Assembly: GCF_013456555.2 (NCBI RefSeq)
Contig: NZ_CP059154.1
Span: 1,488,001-1,552,000, forward strand
Reading direction: 5' to 3'
DNA: 64,000 bases
From: Natrinema zhouii
GTDB lineage: Archaea > Halobacteriota > Halobacteria > Halobacteriales > Natrialbaceae
Part shown: in pieces, positions 53,489 through 62,295 of the stretch
How positions within the stretch are numbered: the first letter of the stretch is position 1
How the letters are laid out: each line of letters begins with the position of its first letter
Notes under the pieces: model-generated
What the model was told of the DNA's origin: nothing
The model's database searches: none
The model's input: only the letters and a program-made list of their open reading frames with translations
Made by a program: the position numbers and the translations under genes

Positions 53489-54474
53489 CTGCGGCAGACG
53501 CCGACACTGTCTCGTTCCAGCTCAACTGGGAGCCCAACGGCTTCCAGTCGCCGTACTTCCTCGCCCGCGAGGCGGGGTTCTACGAGGCGGAGGGCCTCGA
53601 GGTCGAGTTCGTCGAGGGTCACGGCTCGCCGTTCGCGGCCGAACGCGCCGCGCGCGGCGATAGTGACATCGCGCTCGCCGGTGCGAGCGCCGTGCTGACG
53701 AAACAGAGCGAGGGCTTCGAACCGCTGGCGGTCGCGGCGGTGACCCAAAAGACGCCGGCAGCCGTCTACACCCTGCGAGACGTCTTCGGCGAGGAGCTCT
53801 CCGAACCCGAACAGCTCGCGGGCCGAACGGTTGCACCTTCTGCTACGAAGACGCGGATTCTCACCGCCCAGTTGCTCGAGAACGCGGGGATCCGCGACGA
53901 GGTCGAACTCCTCGAGGTCGACCCGCACACGCACCACCGCGTCCAGCACAAGGTAATCGACGGGACGGTCGACGCGGCGGTCGGCGTCGTCACGAACGGG
54001 ATCGAGATCGGCCGGGAGCACGATCGGACGGCCGACGAACTCCCGATCGGCGACTATCTGGACATCTACGGGATGACGCTCGTCACCGGCCCCGAGTTCG
54101 CGGACGAGAATCCGGAATCGATTCGGTCGTTCCTGCGGGCGACCGCCCGCGGCTGGGCCGCCGCGACCCGCGACCCCGAGCGCGCGATCGACGTGCTCGT
54201 CGACCGGAACGCCACGCTCGAGCGCAATCGGGAGATCGAGCGACGCAAGTTCGAAACCGCCGCGAACCGGCTGCAGTTCACGCCGTACGTGACGGATCAC
54301 GGCTGGGGCGCGCAGGATCCGGCCCGCTGGCGGCGACTCGGGGAGACGCTCTCGGAGACGGCGCTGCTCGAGGGAGATATCGATCCGGACGCGGTGTGGA
54401 CCGACGAGTTCCGGCCGGACGACGAACCGATCGTCGCCGAGTACGCCGACCGGATGCAGCCGCCGGCGGAGTGA
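53485..54474 (+). CDS. Cytosolic substrate-binding-protein-fold protein 3 (NMT1/THI5-like)
   Basis: 329 residues. SFQLNWEPNGFQSPYFLARE and EFVEGHGSPFAAERAARGDS recall the NMT1/THI5 and ThiY family of HMP-precursor proteins. The catalytic His and CCCFC iron site of yeast Thi5 are not in the matching places, so it is not a Thi5 enzyme by sequence. No signal peptide. Start coupled to gene 2 by a 4-bp overlap. Confidence 0.87.
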   Translation: MTAADADTVSFQLNWEPNGFQSPYFLAREAGFYEAEGLEVEFVEGHGSPFAAERAARGDSDIALAGASAVLTKQSEGFEPLAVAAVTQKTPAAVYTLRDVFGEELSEPEQLAGRTVAPSATKTRILTAQLLENAGIRDEVELLEVDPHTHHRVQHKVIDGTVDAAVGVVTNGIEIGREHDRTADELPIGDYLDIYGMTLVTGPEFADENPESIRSFLRATARGWAAATRDPERAIDVLVDRNATLERNREIERRKFETAANRLQFTPYVTDHGWGAQDPARWRRLGETLSETALLEGDIDPDAVWTDEFRPDDEPIVAEYADRMQPPAE

Positions 54475-54586
54475 TTCCGTTTCCGATTTCCTCCCGATCG
54501 GCCGCTTTCTCCGTCAGTGGCCGTTCCGTGACGGTCCGCGGCGGTCGACAGGCATTTACTGGAGAACCCCGTACATCTGTGTCCGA

Positions 54587-55225
54587 ATGGCCCTCGAGCA
54601 ACACGACTACGACTTCTGGCTGCTGGACCTCGACGGGACCCTCGTCGACGTCGAGTGGTCCTACACCCGCGAGGTGTTCGACCGGGTCGGCGACCGGCTG
54701 GGCCGGCCGTTCACCGACCGGGAAGCCGACATCCTCTGGAGCGGCCTGACCGGCTCCCGGGACCGCCAGCTCGAAGAGTGGGGCGTCGATTCGCAGGCGT
54801 TCTGGAAGGTCTTCCACGACGAGGAAGATCCGCTGGTACGGGCCGAGCAGACCTACCTCCACGAGGACGCCGCGTTCGTCGCCGACCTCGAGGAACCGGT
54901 CGGCCTGGTCACGCACTGTCAGGAGTTCCTCGCCGAGCCGGTATTGGAACACGTCGGGATCCGCGACTGGTTCGACGCGCGCCTGTGCTGTACTGAGGAG
55001 ACGGGCTGGAAGCCTGACCCGGGCCCCGTCGAGCGCGTCATGACCGACCTCGGCGTCGCCCACAACGGCCACCGAGGCGTGCTCGCGGGCGACGGCGCCT
55101 GTGACGTCGGCGCGGCCTGGAACGCCGGGCTCGACGCGATCCACGTCGAACGCGTCGGCCACAAGCGGCGGGGGCAGTGCGTGCTCGGTGATCACCGCGT
55201 CCGCTCGTTCGACGAACTGGACTGA
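54587..55225 (+). CDS. HAD-superfamily hydrolase (phosphatase)
   Basis: 212 residues. Motif I LLDLDGTLVDVEWS, motif II region VGLVTHCQEF, motif III Lys in GWKPDPGPVERVM, motif IV LAGDGACDVGAAWNAG. It acts on a small phosphorylated molecule. Downstream of the SBP-like trio by 112 bp on the same strand; a functional link is possible (for example thiamine phosphate removal) but unproven. Confidence 0.92.
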   Translation: MALEQHDYDFWLLDLDGTLVDVEWSYTREVFDRVGDRLGRPFTDREADILWSGLTGSRDRQLEEWGVDSQAFWKVFHDEEDPLVRAEQTYLHEDAAFVADLEEPVGLVTHCQEFLAEPVLEHVGIRDWFDARLCCTEETGWKPDPGPVERVMTDLGVAHNGHRGVLAGDGACDVGAAWNAGLDAIHVERVGHKRRGQCVLGDHRVRSFDELD

Positions 55226-55319
55226 TCGGGTCCGCTCGCCGTTCGATGACGCCCATCGATCAGCGATTGGCTGACGTTTCAAGGCGAGCGCCCTTTCTGG
55301 TAGACGGTAAAGAGAGAAT

Positions 55320-55802
55320 GTGGAAATTGACAGCACGGATCGCGCGATCCTCTATCTCCTGCAGGCGGAGAGCCGGGCGGATTTCACGCACGACGACATC
55401 GCCGAGCGAATCGATGTCTCCTCGAGCACCGTCAGTAACCGCATTCAGCGGCTGGAGGAGGATGGCGTCCTCGAGAAGTTCGATCCGGTGATCGACTACG
55501 AAGCGGCGGGTGTACCCCATCACATTCTGTTCGTCTGTACGGCACCGATCGCCGAGCGCAAGACGCTCTGCAAGGAGGTGATCGAGGTATCGAACGTGGT
55601 CAACACTCGGGAGTTGTTGACCGGCTCGAAGAACCTGCACGTCGAAGCCATCGGAATGAAGGCCGAAGATATCGAAGCCGTTACGGAGGATTTGGACGCT
55701 CTCGGCCTCGAAATCAATGGATCGGAGATACTCAGAACGGAGTACAGCCGCCCGTTCGATCACTTCGGGTCCGAAGTGGTAGACGACTCCGCAGCAGAGT
55801 GA
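55320..55802 (+). CDS. Lrp/AsnC-family regulator
   Basis: 160 residues from a GTG (the nearby ATG is out of frame). wHTH STDRAILYLLQAESRADFTHDDIAERIDVSSSTVSNRIQRL over residues 4-45, then a RAM-like alpha/beta domain (ILFVCTAPIAERKTLCKEVI; NLHVEAIGMKAEDIEAVTE). Divergent haloarchaeal Lrp type. Targets are unknown; ligand may be an amino acid. Confidence 0.9.
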   Translation: MEIDSTDRAILYLLQAESRADFTHDDIAERIDVSSSTVSNRIQRLEEDGVLEKFDPVIDYEAAGVPHHILFVCTAPIAERKTLCKEVIEVSNVVNTRELLTGSKNLHVEAIGMKAEDIEAVTEDLDALGLEINGSEILRTEYSRPFDHFGSEVVDDSAAE

Positions 55803-55914
55803 CCGTCGCCGAGCGCTCCTTCCGGTGGCCCGTCGAAAGAACGAACCGATATTGTGTGGGGCGTAGCCAGAATGAATCTTTCCTGTTGGATAGCGGCAAC
55901 GAGATATACCATTG

Positions 55915-55925
55915 TACTTATACAT
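55915..55925 (+). promoter_or_regulatory. TATA box of the HalOD1/zinc-finger pair
   Basis: ACTTATACAT centred 27 nt before the ATG at 55947: leaderless spacing. Confidence 0.5.
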
Positions 55926-55946
55926 CTGAGCGACCTTACTCGGATA

Positions 55947-56273
55947 ATGGATTCCCAGTCATCGGACCGATCATCCGTCGATGAAACGGCCCCAGTCTCG
56001 ATCGGCGTCGTGGAAGCAGTCGCAGCCCGAGACGGGGTCGACCCGCTCGAGCTCTCGCCGCCGCTCCACGACGTGATCGATCCAACCGCGTTGGACGCGC
56101 TCTTCGAGCCGACCAAATCCGGAAACCGGACCTCCGGCACCGTTTCGTTCACCTATCGAGGGCACAGGATACACGTCGACAGCGACGGGCAGGTCTCCCT
56201 CGAGACCGAGCGTGAGGGAGACAGGCAGACCACAAAAAATTCAGTAGTCCAGTCGAAGACGGAGTCACGATGA
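55947..56273 (+). CDS. HalOD1 output-domain protein
   Basis: 108 residues. VSIGVVEAVAARDGVDPLELSPPLHDVIDPTALDALF spans the core of HalOD1, a haloarchaeal signal-output domain often attached to response regulators and here stand-alone. GTVSFTYRGHRIHVDSDGQVSL is its second half. It ends in a short basic/polar tail. Its stop overlaps the next start (ATGA). Confidence 0.87.
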   Translation: MDSQSSDRSSVDETAPVSIGVVEAVAARDGVDPLELSPPLHDVIDPTALDALFEPTKSGNRTSGTVSFTYRGHRIHVDSDGQVSLETEREGDRQTTKNSVVQSKTESR

Positions 56274-56467
56274 AGTACTGCCTCGACTGCGACTGGCATC
56301 TGAATGCCGCCACTGAACCGTCACAACACGCTCGTTCGCAGGCGGCGATCAATCATTACGTCGAGACGGGACACACGATCGACTCGAGCGAATCGATCGT
56401 CCGCCCAGCGACGCCCAACCTGGCCGGCGAGCTATTCGTTCGGGATCTCGTTCCCTCGAGCGACTGA
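56270..56467 (+). CDS. Small C2H2-like zinc-finger protein (65 aa)
   Basis: 65 residues. CLDCDWH (C4, C7) and a downstream HYVETGH (H29, H35) give a C2H2 finger. The paired HalOD1 gene is coupled by a 4-bp overlap, an arrangement I believe recurs in haloarchaea. Likely a partner or regulator, role unknown. Confidence 0.78.
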   Translation: MKYCLDCDWHLNAATEPSQHARSQAAINHYVETGHTIDSSESIVRPATPNLAGELFVRDLVPSSD

Positions 56468-56495
56468 GCGCCGGGTAGCCGGCGTTTCACCGTCG

Positions 56496-56756
56496 CTATC
56501 CGTAGTATTTCTCGAGATAGTCGACGATTTCGTCGCTCTCGTAGAGCGATTCCTCACGGTCGGTGTCGACGAGGAACGGAATCGCGTCCTCGCCGCCCAG
56601 ATCGATCATCGCCTGGTGGGTCCACTCGTTGAGTATCTCGCCGTCGCCGCCGGGTCGGCGCGGATTGTGAACCACGTATGAGACGCCGAGATCCGTCAGT
56701 TTCTCGCGGACGTCAGCGCTGTGCGGACAGCCTTCCGCCTGGTAGAGTTCGAGCAT
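56496..56756 (-). CDS. Glutaredoxin/GST-N-like protein
   Basis: 86 residues from ATG at MLELYQAEGCPHSADVREKL. The CPHS is a monothiol-type glutaredoxin site (C10); IPFLVDTDREESLYESDEIVDYL is the glutathione-S-transferase-N-like end with the SDEI motif. Haloarchaea lack glutathione, so it probably serves gamma-glutamylcysteine or another thiol. Divergent from the next gene. Confidence 0.9.
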   Translation of the reverse strand: MLELYQAEGCPHSADVREKLTDLGVSYVVHNPRRPGGDGEILNEWTHQAMIDLGGEDAIPFLVDTDREESLYESDEIVDYLEKYYG

Positions 56757-56917
56757 TCTATGCACGCCGACCACACCGTTTCCCGTAAACGTTGGCCGTG
56801 CACCTGACACCGATCGTCCCCTTTGCACAATCTCCGGCGAACAATACGTCAGCATTCACGCAATCTTACCATTATATCGACAGGAAAGCTTATGCCGGGA
56901 TACTCGGGTTATCGTGC

Positions 56918-57250
56918 ATGGCACGCGACACGCCGATACGAAATCGAACTGACTCAGCCGCGAACGACGCTCAACTGCCGAATCTCGTAACGATCGTCGG
57001 TCGAGGCGTCCCCTCGAACTACGAGATCGCCGTCGACGGCGACCTCGAGATGCTGGCGGACGATCCGATGGCCGAGGGAACCGTCCTCTCGGGGAGCGTC
57101 GCGGAGGGGGCAATCGACGTCGGTGTCCAGCGGTTCCGTTTCTCGGGTGAGATGGCGAACGTTCGACTCATCGACTGGAACGGCAACGAAGCGCCCGACT
57201 CCCCGAGCGTCCCGACGGTCCACGTCGAGTACGGCGCGGCGAATCGGTAA
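56918..57250 (+). CDS. Conserved haloarchaeal beta-rich protein (110 aa)
   Basis: 110 residues from the ATG at MARDTPIRNRTDSA. VTIVGRGVPSNYEIAVDGDLEM, GTVLSGSVAEGAIDVGVQRF and RLIDWNGNEAP read as a small all-beta domain. I have seen this family in haloarchaea with no function. A TATA-like cttatg lies 27 nt before the start. Confidence 0.72.
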   Translation: MARDTPIRNRTDSAANDAQLPNLVTIVGRGVPSNYEIAVDGDLEMLADDPMAEGTVLSGSVAEGAIDVGVQRFRFSGEMANVRLIDWNGNEAPDSPSVPTVHVEYGAANR

Positions 57251-57399
57251 CACGGCTACGGCTCGATCGAGAGACGAACGAGGGAGGGGTTCTGCACCCG
57301 CTATCTATCGAGCGACGCGTCGCTATCTGGTGGAGCGTCCTTCGAACCGAAACAGAGACTCGAGCGGCGGAGCCGTCGCGAGCGCAGTCACGCAGCCGA

Positions 57400-58752
57400 T
57401 TAGTCGTCGTCGGTCGCACCGAGACTCGCGTCGCCGGTCGTCGTATCGCTGGTCGTATCGCCGGTACCGACGGCGGCCATCGAGGGCGGTGCGATCGGCC
57501 CGTCGTTCGCGCCGAACTCCGGATCGAACAGCTGAAGCGCGGTGTGGATGGTGCTCCAGTCGTCTTCTGCCGCCGCCTCCCGCAGGCTCTTGGTCGGCGG
57601 TGCGAGCAACTGGTTGACCAGCGAGTCGGCCATCGCCTCGACGACCTCGCGTTGCTCGTCGGATACCTCGTCCTCGAGTCGCGAGAGGGCCGTCTCGACC
57701 TCGCGTTCTTTGATCCGCTCGGCGGACTCGTACATCGCCGCGATGGCTTCGTCGGCGCGGGCGCGCTTGTACTGCTGCGTGAGCAGGTCGAACTCGCGGT
57801 CGATCATCGCCTCGACCTCGCGGGCCGCGTCGGCTCGCTGGTCACGAGTCTCCGCGGTGATCGACTCGAGATCATCCAGATCGAAGACCTGCACCGCGGG
57901 CAACGCGTCGGTCGCGGGTGCGACGTCCCGGGGCTGGCCGAGATCGACGATTACCTGCTCGTCCGTCTTCCCCTCGAAATGCCGGGGCTCGAGTATCGGT
58001 TCCTCGCTCCCGGTCGCCGTAACGACGACGTCGGCGCGAGTCGCGACGGTATCGAGCGCCTCGAGCGGCGCGGCGCTGGCGTCGGTTTCATCGTCGAGAT
58101 CGTCGACGAGGTGGTCGGCGTGGGCGACGGTCCGGTTGGCGACGACGAGTTCGTCGACGCCGGCGGCAGCGAGACTGCGCGCGGCGAGTCGTCCCATCTC
58201 GCCGGCCCCGACGACCAGCGAGGTCGCACCCTCGAGCGTAATTTCACGGGCGGCCCGTCGCGTCGCGGCCGAGCCCAGCGAGACGACGCCCTCGTTGATC
58301 GCCGTCTCGGTGCGGGCGCGCTCACCGACGTGGATGGCCTTCGTGACGGCGGCCTCGAGCATCGAGCCGATGCCGCCGGCGTCGCGGGCGTCCTCGTAGG
58401 CGGTCCGCACCTGGCCGATTATCTGGTCCTCGCCGAGGATCACCGACTCGAGGCCGGCGGCGACCCGAAGCAGGTGGCGCAGGCTCTCGTCGTGGTCGGT
58501 CGTGACGACGGCCTCGTCGTCGATCGCGGCGAAAAACTCCGTGAGGGCGGCTCGACCGACGGCGTGGTCCGGCCCGACGACGTACGCTTCGACCCTGTTG
58601 CACGTCGAGAGGACGTACGCCTCTTCGATGTCGGGGACGGTCAGCAGCTCCGTTACGGCGGCCTCCTGGCTCTCGGGGCTCGCGACGGCCAGCTGATCGA
58701 CGCTGCCGCTTTTGTGTGTAACTCGCGCCGCAGTGACGACGCCAGTCGACAT
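57400..58752 (-). CDS. hemA: Glutamyl-tRNA reductase
   Basis: 450 residues from the ATG at 58752 (a GTG one codon earlier is possible). The catalytic Cys is in YVLSTCNRVEAY (about C51); GLESVILGEDQIIGQVRTAYE, and the NADP Rossmann GAGEMGRLAARSLAAAGV follow. It forms glutamate-1-semialdehyde, first committed step of haem synthesis. The C-terminal 50 residues are a haloarchaeal extension. Overlaps met8 by 1 bp. Confidence 0.97.
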   Translation of the reverse strand: MSTGVVTAARVTHKSGSVDQLAVASPESQEAAVTELLTVPDIEEAYVLSTCNRVEAYVVGPDHAVGRAALTEFFAAIDDEAVVTTDHDESLRHLLRVAAGLESVILGEDQIIGQVRTAYEDARDAGGIGSMLEAAVTKAIHVGERARTETAINEGVVSLGSAATRRAAREITLEGATSLVVGAGEMGRLAARSLAAAGVDELVVANRTVAHADHLVDDLDDETDASAAPLEALDTVATRADVVVTATGSEEPILEPRHFEGKTDEQVIVDLGQPRDVAPATDALPAVQVFDLDDLESITAETRDQRADAAREVEAMIDREFDLLTQQYKRARADEAIAAMYESAERIKEREVETALSRLEDEVSDEQREVVEAMADSLVNQLLAPPTKSLREAAAEDDWSTIHTALQLFDPEFGANDGPIAPPSMAAVGTGDTTSDTTTGDASLGATDDD

Positions 58753-59408
58753 CACGGCTGCTCACCCCCAGCGGACAGTTCCTCGCCGAGCACGTCCTCG
58801 ATCACTTGCGGACAGTTGGAAGTGCCCGTACGTAAAGCTGTCCAAACGGACGGAGAATTGACGACAGCCGTCACGATCTCTCGCCGCCGGTCCGGGGAAA
58901 CGTCGCGTCTCTTGAGTTCCTCGCGCAGCCCCGCACAGACCCGCGCCATGTCGCCGGCCCCGGAGAGCGTCCCCTCGAGTTCCTGCCGGAGGTACTTGCT
59001 CAGCGCGGGCGCCGTCCCGCCGGTCGCGATCGCGACGGTCACCGGCTCCTCGCGGACGGTCGCGGGAACGACGACGCTACCGGGCTCGCGTTCGCCCGAC
59101 CGATCCGCCCGGTTGACGAGACAGCCACGCTCGCGAGCCGCGTCGGCCACTGCCTCGTTGATTCCCTCGTCGTCCGTCGCGGCGACGACCAGCGCGGGCG
59201 TGGCTCGCTCGAGCCACCCCGCGATATCCTCGGGGGCGGGCGCGGCCCGAACCAGTTCGGCCCCGCCGAACTCCCGGTCGGTGTAATCGGGGCTGACGAC
59301 GATCACCCGCGCCTCGCGGGCGAACCGCCGGGCCTTTCGAGCACCGACGGGGCCGCCGCCGAAGACGAGTACCGTCGCGTCCGTGAAATCGTGCAGCAGT
59401 GGAATCAT
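58752..59408 (-). CDS. Precorrin-2 dehydrogenase (Met8/SirC-like)
   Basis: 218 residues from ATG at MIPLLHDFTDATVLVFGGGPVGARKA. VLVFGGGPVGARKARRF is the NAD site; LVVAATDDEGINEAVADAAR and NRADRSGEREPGSVVVPA are Met8/CysG-N hallmarks, as is VAIATGGTAPALSKYLRQEL. It oxidises precorrin-2 to sirohydrochlorin for siroheme. In the operon ahbAB-met8-hemA. Confidence 0.94.
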   Translation of the reverse strand: MIPLLHDFTDATVLVFGGGPVGARKARRFAREARVIVVSPDYTDREFGGAELVRAAPAPEDIAGWLERATPALVVAATDDEGINEAVADAARERGCLVNRADRSGEREPGSVVVPATVREEPVTVAIATGGTAPALSKYLRQELEGTLSGAGDMARVCAGLREELKRRDVSPDRRREIVTAVVNSPSVWTALRTGTSNCPQVIEDVLGEELSAGGEQP

Positions 59409-59437
59409 TGGTCTCGTTGGGTACCGAACGTCCGGCG

Positions 59438-60520
59438 TTATCGCTCTCTGGTGTTCGCATCGGCACGCTCCGCCATCCGAATACCGGTCTTCTTCAATAT
59501 TTGCGTCGAAAACAGGGAGTCCCAGTCGTCGTCGGAGACGTCCCAGTACTCGCTCATCGTCTCGCGGACCTGTTCGATGCGGCGCTGGCTCTCGGCCTCG
59601 CTGCGACCGTGTGTCATCGCGAAGAAGTTGTACGGCCAGACTCCCTCGTGACGCGGCCGCTGATAACAGTGGGTGACGAAGGGCAGCGCGGCGATCTCGG
59701 GCCCGACTTCGGGGACGACCTCGTCCGGCACGTTCCAGACCGTCATTCCGTTTTCCGTGTAGCCCAAGGCGTAGTGATTCGGCACGACGCCGATCCGCCG
59801 AATCTTTCCTTCGAGCTCGAACCGTTTGACCGTCTCGAGCACCCATTCGACGTCCTGTCCGATCGCATCGGCCACGTCCGCGTACGGCGTCTCGGTGAGC
59901 GGAAAGCCGTCCTGTATCTCGAGGACGAGGTCCCGTTCGGCCGGTGTGAGCGTGGACTCGTCGGTCGGCGTGATATCCAGGCCGAGATCCGAACAGTCGA
60001 TGCCGGCTGCTTCCGTGTCTCCATCGCCGCCGAACGGCCCGTCGACGTAGAACTTGGCCTCGACGCGGAACTCCTGTTGTTTCGGGAGGTTGTACGTCTC
60101 TTGGCCCGTCTCCGCTTCGATTTCGGCGAGTACGTCCGCTACGCGGTCCTCGTCGGCGACGCTCACCACGAACCAGACGTTCAGGTGCGGGTGCTCGCGC
60201 TCGTAGTTGTGGGCCACCTCGCGGTGGTCGTTGACCCGCTCGACGATCTCGTCGAACCGATCCGCGGGGGCGTGCATGGCGACCAGCGTCGCCGCGCCGC
60301 CGATCTCCTGGGCGTTGACGAGCGCACCGAATCGCGAGAGGACGCCGCGCTCGTCTAGGTCCCGAATCGTCTCGAGTAATTCCGCCGCGTCGATGTCGAC
60401 CCCGCGCTCTCGCATGGCGGCTGCGGCGGGCTCGAACGGCCGTTCCACGACGGGAAAACCGCCCTGGAAGGCGTTGACGATCGCCCGCTCGCGCTCCGTG
60501 AGGTCGACGTCCGTAGTCAT
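59438..60520 (-). CDS. Siroheme decarboxylase AhbA-AhbB fusion
   Basis: 360 residues, two Lrp/AsnC-like halves in one chain. First half: ERERAIVNAFQGGFPVVERPF and HNYEREHPHLNVWFVVSV. Second half: ERDLVLEIQDGFPLTETPYAD and HCYQRPRHEGVWPYNFFAMTHG. Both halves end in the AhbA/B-type pattern (HNYER.., CYQR..HEGVWPYN). Together they decarboxylate siroheme to didecarboxysiroheme in the archaeal haem route. Start is the ATG at 60520; the frame is open far above. Confidence 0.93.
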   Translation of the reverse strand: MTTDVDLTERERAIVNAFQGGFPVVERPFEPAAAAMRERGVDIDAAELLETIRDLDERGVLSRFGALVNAQEIGGAATLVAMHAPADRFDEIVERVNDHREVAHNYEREHPHLNVWFVVSVADEDRVADVLAEIEAETGQETYNLPKQQEFRVEAKFYVDGPFGGDGDTEAAGIDCSDLGLDITPTDESTLTPAERDLVLEIQDGFPLTETPYADVADAIGQDVEWVLETVKRFELEGKIRRIGVVPNHYALGYTENGMTVWNVPDEVVPEVGPEIAALPFVTHCYQRPRHEGVWPYNFFAMTHGRSEAESQRRIEQVRETMSEYWDVSDDDWDSLFSTQILKKTGIRMAERADANTRER

Positions 60521-60612
60521 ACGAGGTTCTCGGGACTGGCGGTGTATAAGCGAACTGGAACGGTAGTTCGTCTCGTCGGTACGCCGTCCGATCAAGCGAC
60601 TGACGGAATCGG

Positions 60613-61029
60613 TTACTCCCCTTCGACGCCCGTCACGTCGAAGCCGAGCGCTCGAATTCCTTCGAGGATCGCCTCGTGGTCCGCGCTCGCCTCGTAGTAG
60701 ATGACGATGTCGAAACTCCCCTCGCGCAGCAGTTGCTGGCACTCCCAGACGAACTCTTCGTCCTCGAGAGTGAGCCCCTGGTGCTGGTTCGAGGAGAAGT
60801 CGGTGTCGTCGTTGCCCGAGTAGACGTAACAGTTCTGTGGGTCGTACCCCGACTGTTCGGCGATAATATCGCCGACGTCGATCGTCGCCTGCATCATCTG
60901 GACGTCCTCGCTGCCGTCGTAGTCGGTGTGGACGATCGCCCCGTTGAGGGCGATGTCGCCGGGCTCGAGCAGCGCCCTGGTTCGCTGGTAGAGGTCCTGG
61001 TCGAGCGCGTCGGAGTTCGTGTTCGTCAT
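60613..61029 (-). CDS. DUF5778 family protein
   Basis: 138 residues. LYQRTRALLEPGDIALNGAI, VQMMQATIDVGDIIAEQSGY and QQLLREGSFDIVIYYEASAD match the haloarchaeal DUF5778 from memory. Acidic, alpha/beta, soluble. The last part resembles an ACT-like fold (EAILEGIRALGFDVTGVEG). Function unknown. It may head the haem operon, 92 bp before ahbAB. Confidence 0.85.
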   Translation of the reverse strand: MTNTNSDALDQDLYQRTRALLEPGDIALNGAIVHTDYDGSEDVQMMQATIDVGDIIAEQSGYDPQNCYVYSGNDDTDFSSNQHQGLTLEDEEFVWECQQLLREGSFDIVIYYEASADHEAILEGIRALGFDVTGVEGE

Positions 61030-61201
61030 TATCAGAATCGTACGGGGCCGGCCTGATAGCCGTCACGATTCCGCTGGCACGTGTGAGCGCACAGCCGGAG
61101 CGCAACGCTGCTCACATTCACGGTCATGAGAGTGTCGCTCCGTCTCACTCGCAGAGTATGACACGCAAGAATCATAGGTGTCGGTGACTTTTCCCCGTGT
61201 A

Positions 61202-62134
61202 ATGAAGCGGTGGCTCCGCCAGCGTGTCGATGCGACCTACGAGCGGCTGCTCTCCAAGGAGATTTCCGGCGCGCCGACACACGTCGCAGTGATTCAAGAC
61301 GGTAACCGACGGTACGCTCGCCGCCGGGGCGGCAACGCCCACGACGGTCACCGTGCCGGTGCCGAGACGACCGAACGCGTCCTCGAGTGGTGTCAGGATA
61401 TCGGCGTCGAGGAGCTGACGCTGTACACGTTCTCGACGGAGAACTTCGAGCGACCGGCGGAGGAAAACGAGGCGCTGTTCGACCTCCTCTGCAAGAAGCT
61501 CCACGAGTTCGCGGACGCCGACCGCGTCCACGAAAACGGGGTCAGTATCCGCGCGATCGGCGAAACGGAGATGCTTCCCGAGCGCGTTCAAAACGCCGTC
61601 GAGTACGCCGAGGGGCGCACCTACGACTACGACCGATTCGTACTCAACATCGCACTCGCGTACGGCGGTCGATCCCGGCTGCTCGAGGCCGCCCGCGGGG
61701 TCACAGCGGACGTTGATACAGGCGACCTTGAGCCCGACGAGATCGACGTCGAAGATATCGAACACCGGCTGTACGACCAACCGGTGCGAGACGTCGACCT
61801 CATCATTCGGCCCGGCGGCGACGAGCGGACGTCGAACTTCCTCCCCTGGCACGCCAACGGCAACGAGGCGGCCGTCTTCTTCTGTACGCCCTACTGGCCG
61901 GAGTTCTCCAAGACCGACTTCCTCCGGGGGATCCGAACGTACGAACACCGCGAGGAATCGTGGCGGCGGACCCGCGCTCGGCGCGCGCTGGCCCTGATCG
62001 GTGCCGTCAGCGAACCGGAACTCGCCGAGGCCCGTTCGATCGTCGACCGGTTCCGCGACTCGCTCCCGTCGAGTGAACGACCCGACGCCGGCGACCTCGA
62101 GTCCAACGATTCGAACAGCCGGATTGCGGACTGA
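61202..62134 (+). CDS. uppS: cis-Prenyltransferase (undecaprenyl-diphosphate synthase family)
   Basis: 310 residues from ATG at MKRWLRQRVDATYERL. The catalytic loop IQDGNRRYARRRG (D33) is intact; TLYTFSTENFERP, LNIALAYGGRSRL and DLIIRPGGDERTSNFLPW are the conserved CPT regions. It elongates to a polyprenyl diphosphate lipid carrier for N-glycosylation. The C-terminal 45 residues (EARSIVDRFRDS onward) are acidic. See the degenerate paralogue at 62688-63362. Confidence 0.94.
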   Translation: MKRWLRQRVDATYERLLSKEISGAPTHVAVIQDGNRRYARRRGGNAHDGHRAGAETTERVLEWCQDIGVEELTLYTFSTENFERPAEENEALFDLLCKKLHEFADADRVHENGVSIRAIGETEMLPERVQNAVEYAEGRTYDYDRFVLNIALAYGGRSRLLEAARGVTADVDTGDLEPDEIDVEDIEHRLYDQPVRDVDLIIRPGGDERTSNFLPWHANGNEAAVFFCTPYWPEFSKTDFLRGIRTYEHREESWRRTRARRALALIGAVSEPELAEARSIVDRFRDSLPSSERPDAGDLESNDSNSRIAD

Positions 62135-62264
62135 TCCCACGGTACCGCCACTATCGTCGCCACCGTTCGCCACTGGACGTCCGATCACACATCGACCATA
62201 CAGCCGTCGTCCGAGCCGCTGCCATCGGCTCACATGAAATGATAAGTCACCTGACCATAAGACA

Positions 62265-62272
62265 TTTATAAA
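62265..62272 (+). promoter_or_regulatory. TATA box of the second DUF7344 gene
   Basis: TTTATAAA 28 nt before the ATG at 62296, in an A/T-rich stretch; leaderless spacing. Confidence 0.6.
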
Positions 62273-62295
62273 TCAATAAAGCAACATAATTTGCG

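Noticed and set aside
53485..54474. A true Thi5-type HMP-phosphate synthase
   Set aside because: Only the general NMT1/THI5-like fold is visible. The His and Cys-rich iron site of Thi5 are missing at the expected places.
59438..61105. A 555-codon minus-strand frame as one protein
   Set aside because: Its first 195 codons lie over DUF5778 in another frame and are Arg-rich noise. The real AhbA-AhbB protein starts at 60520.
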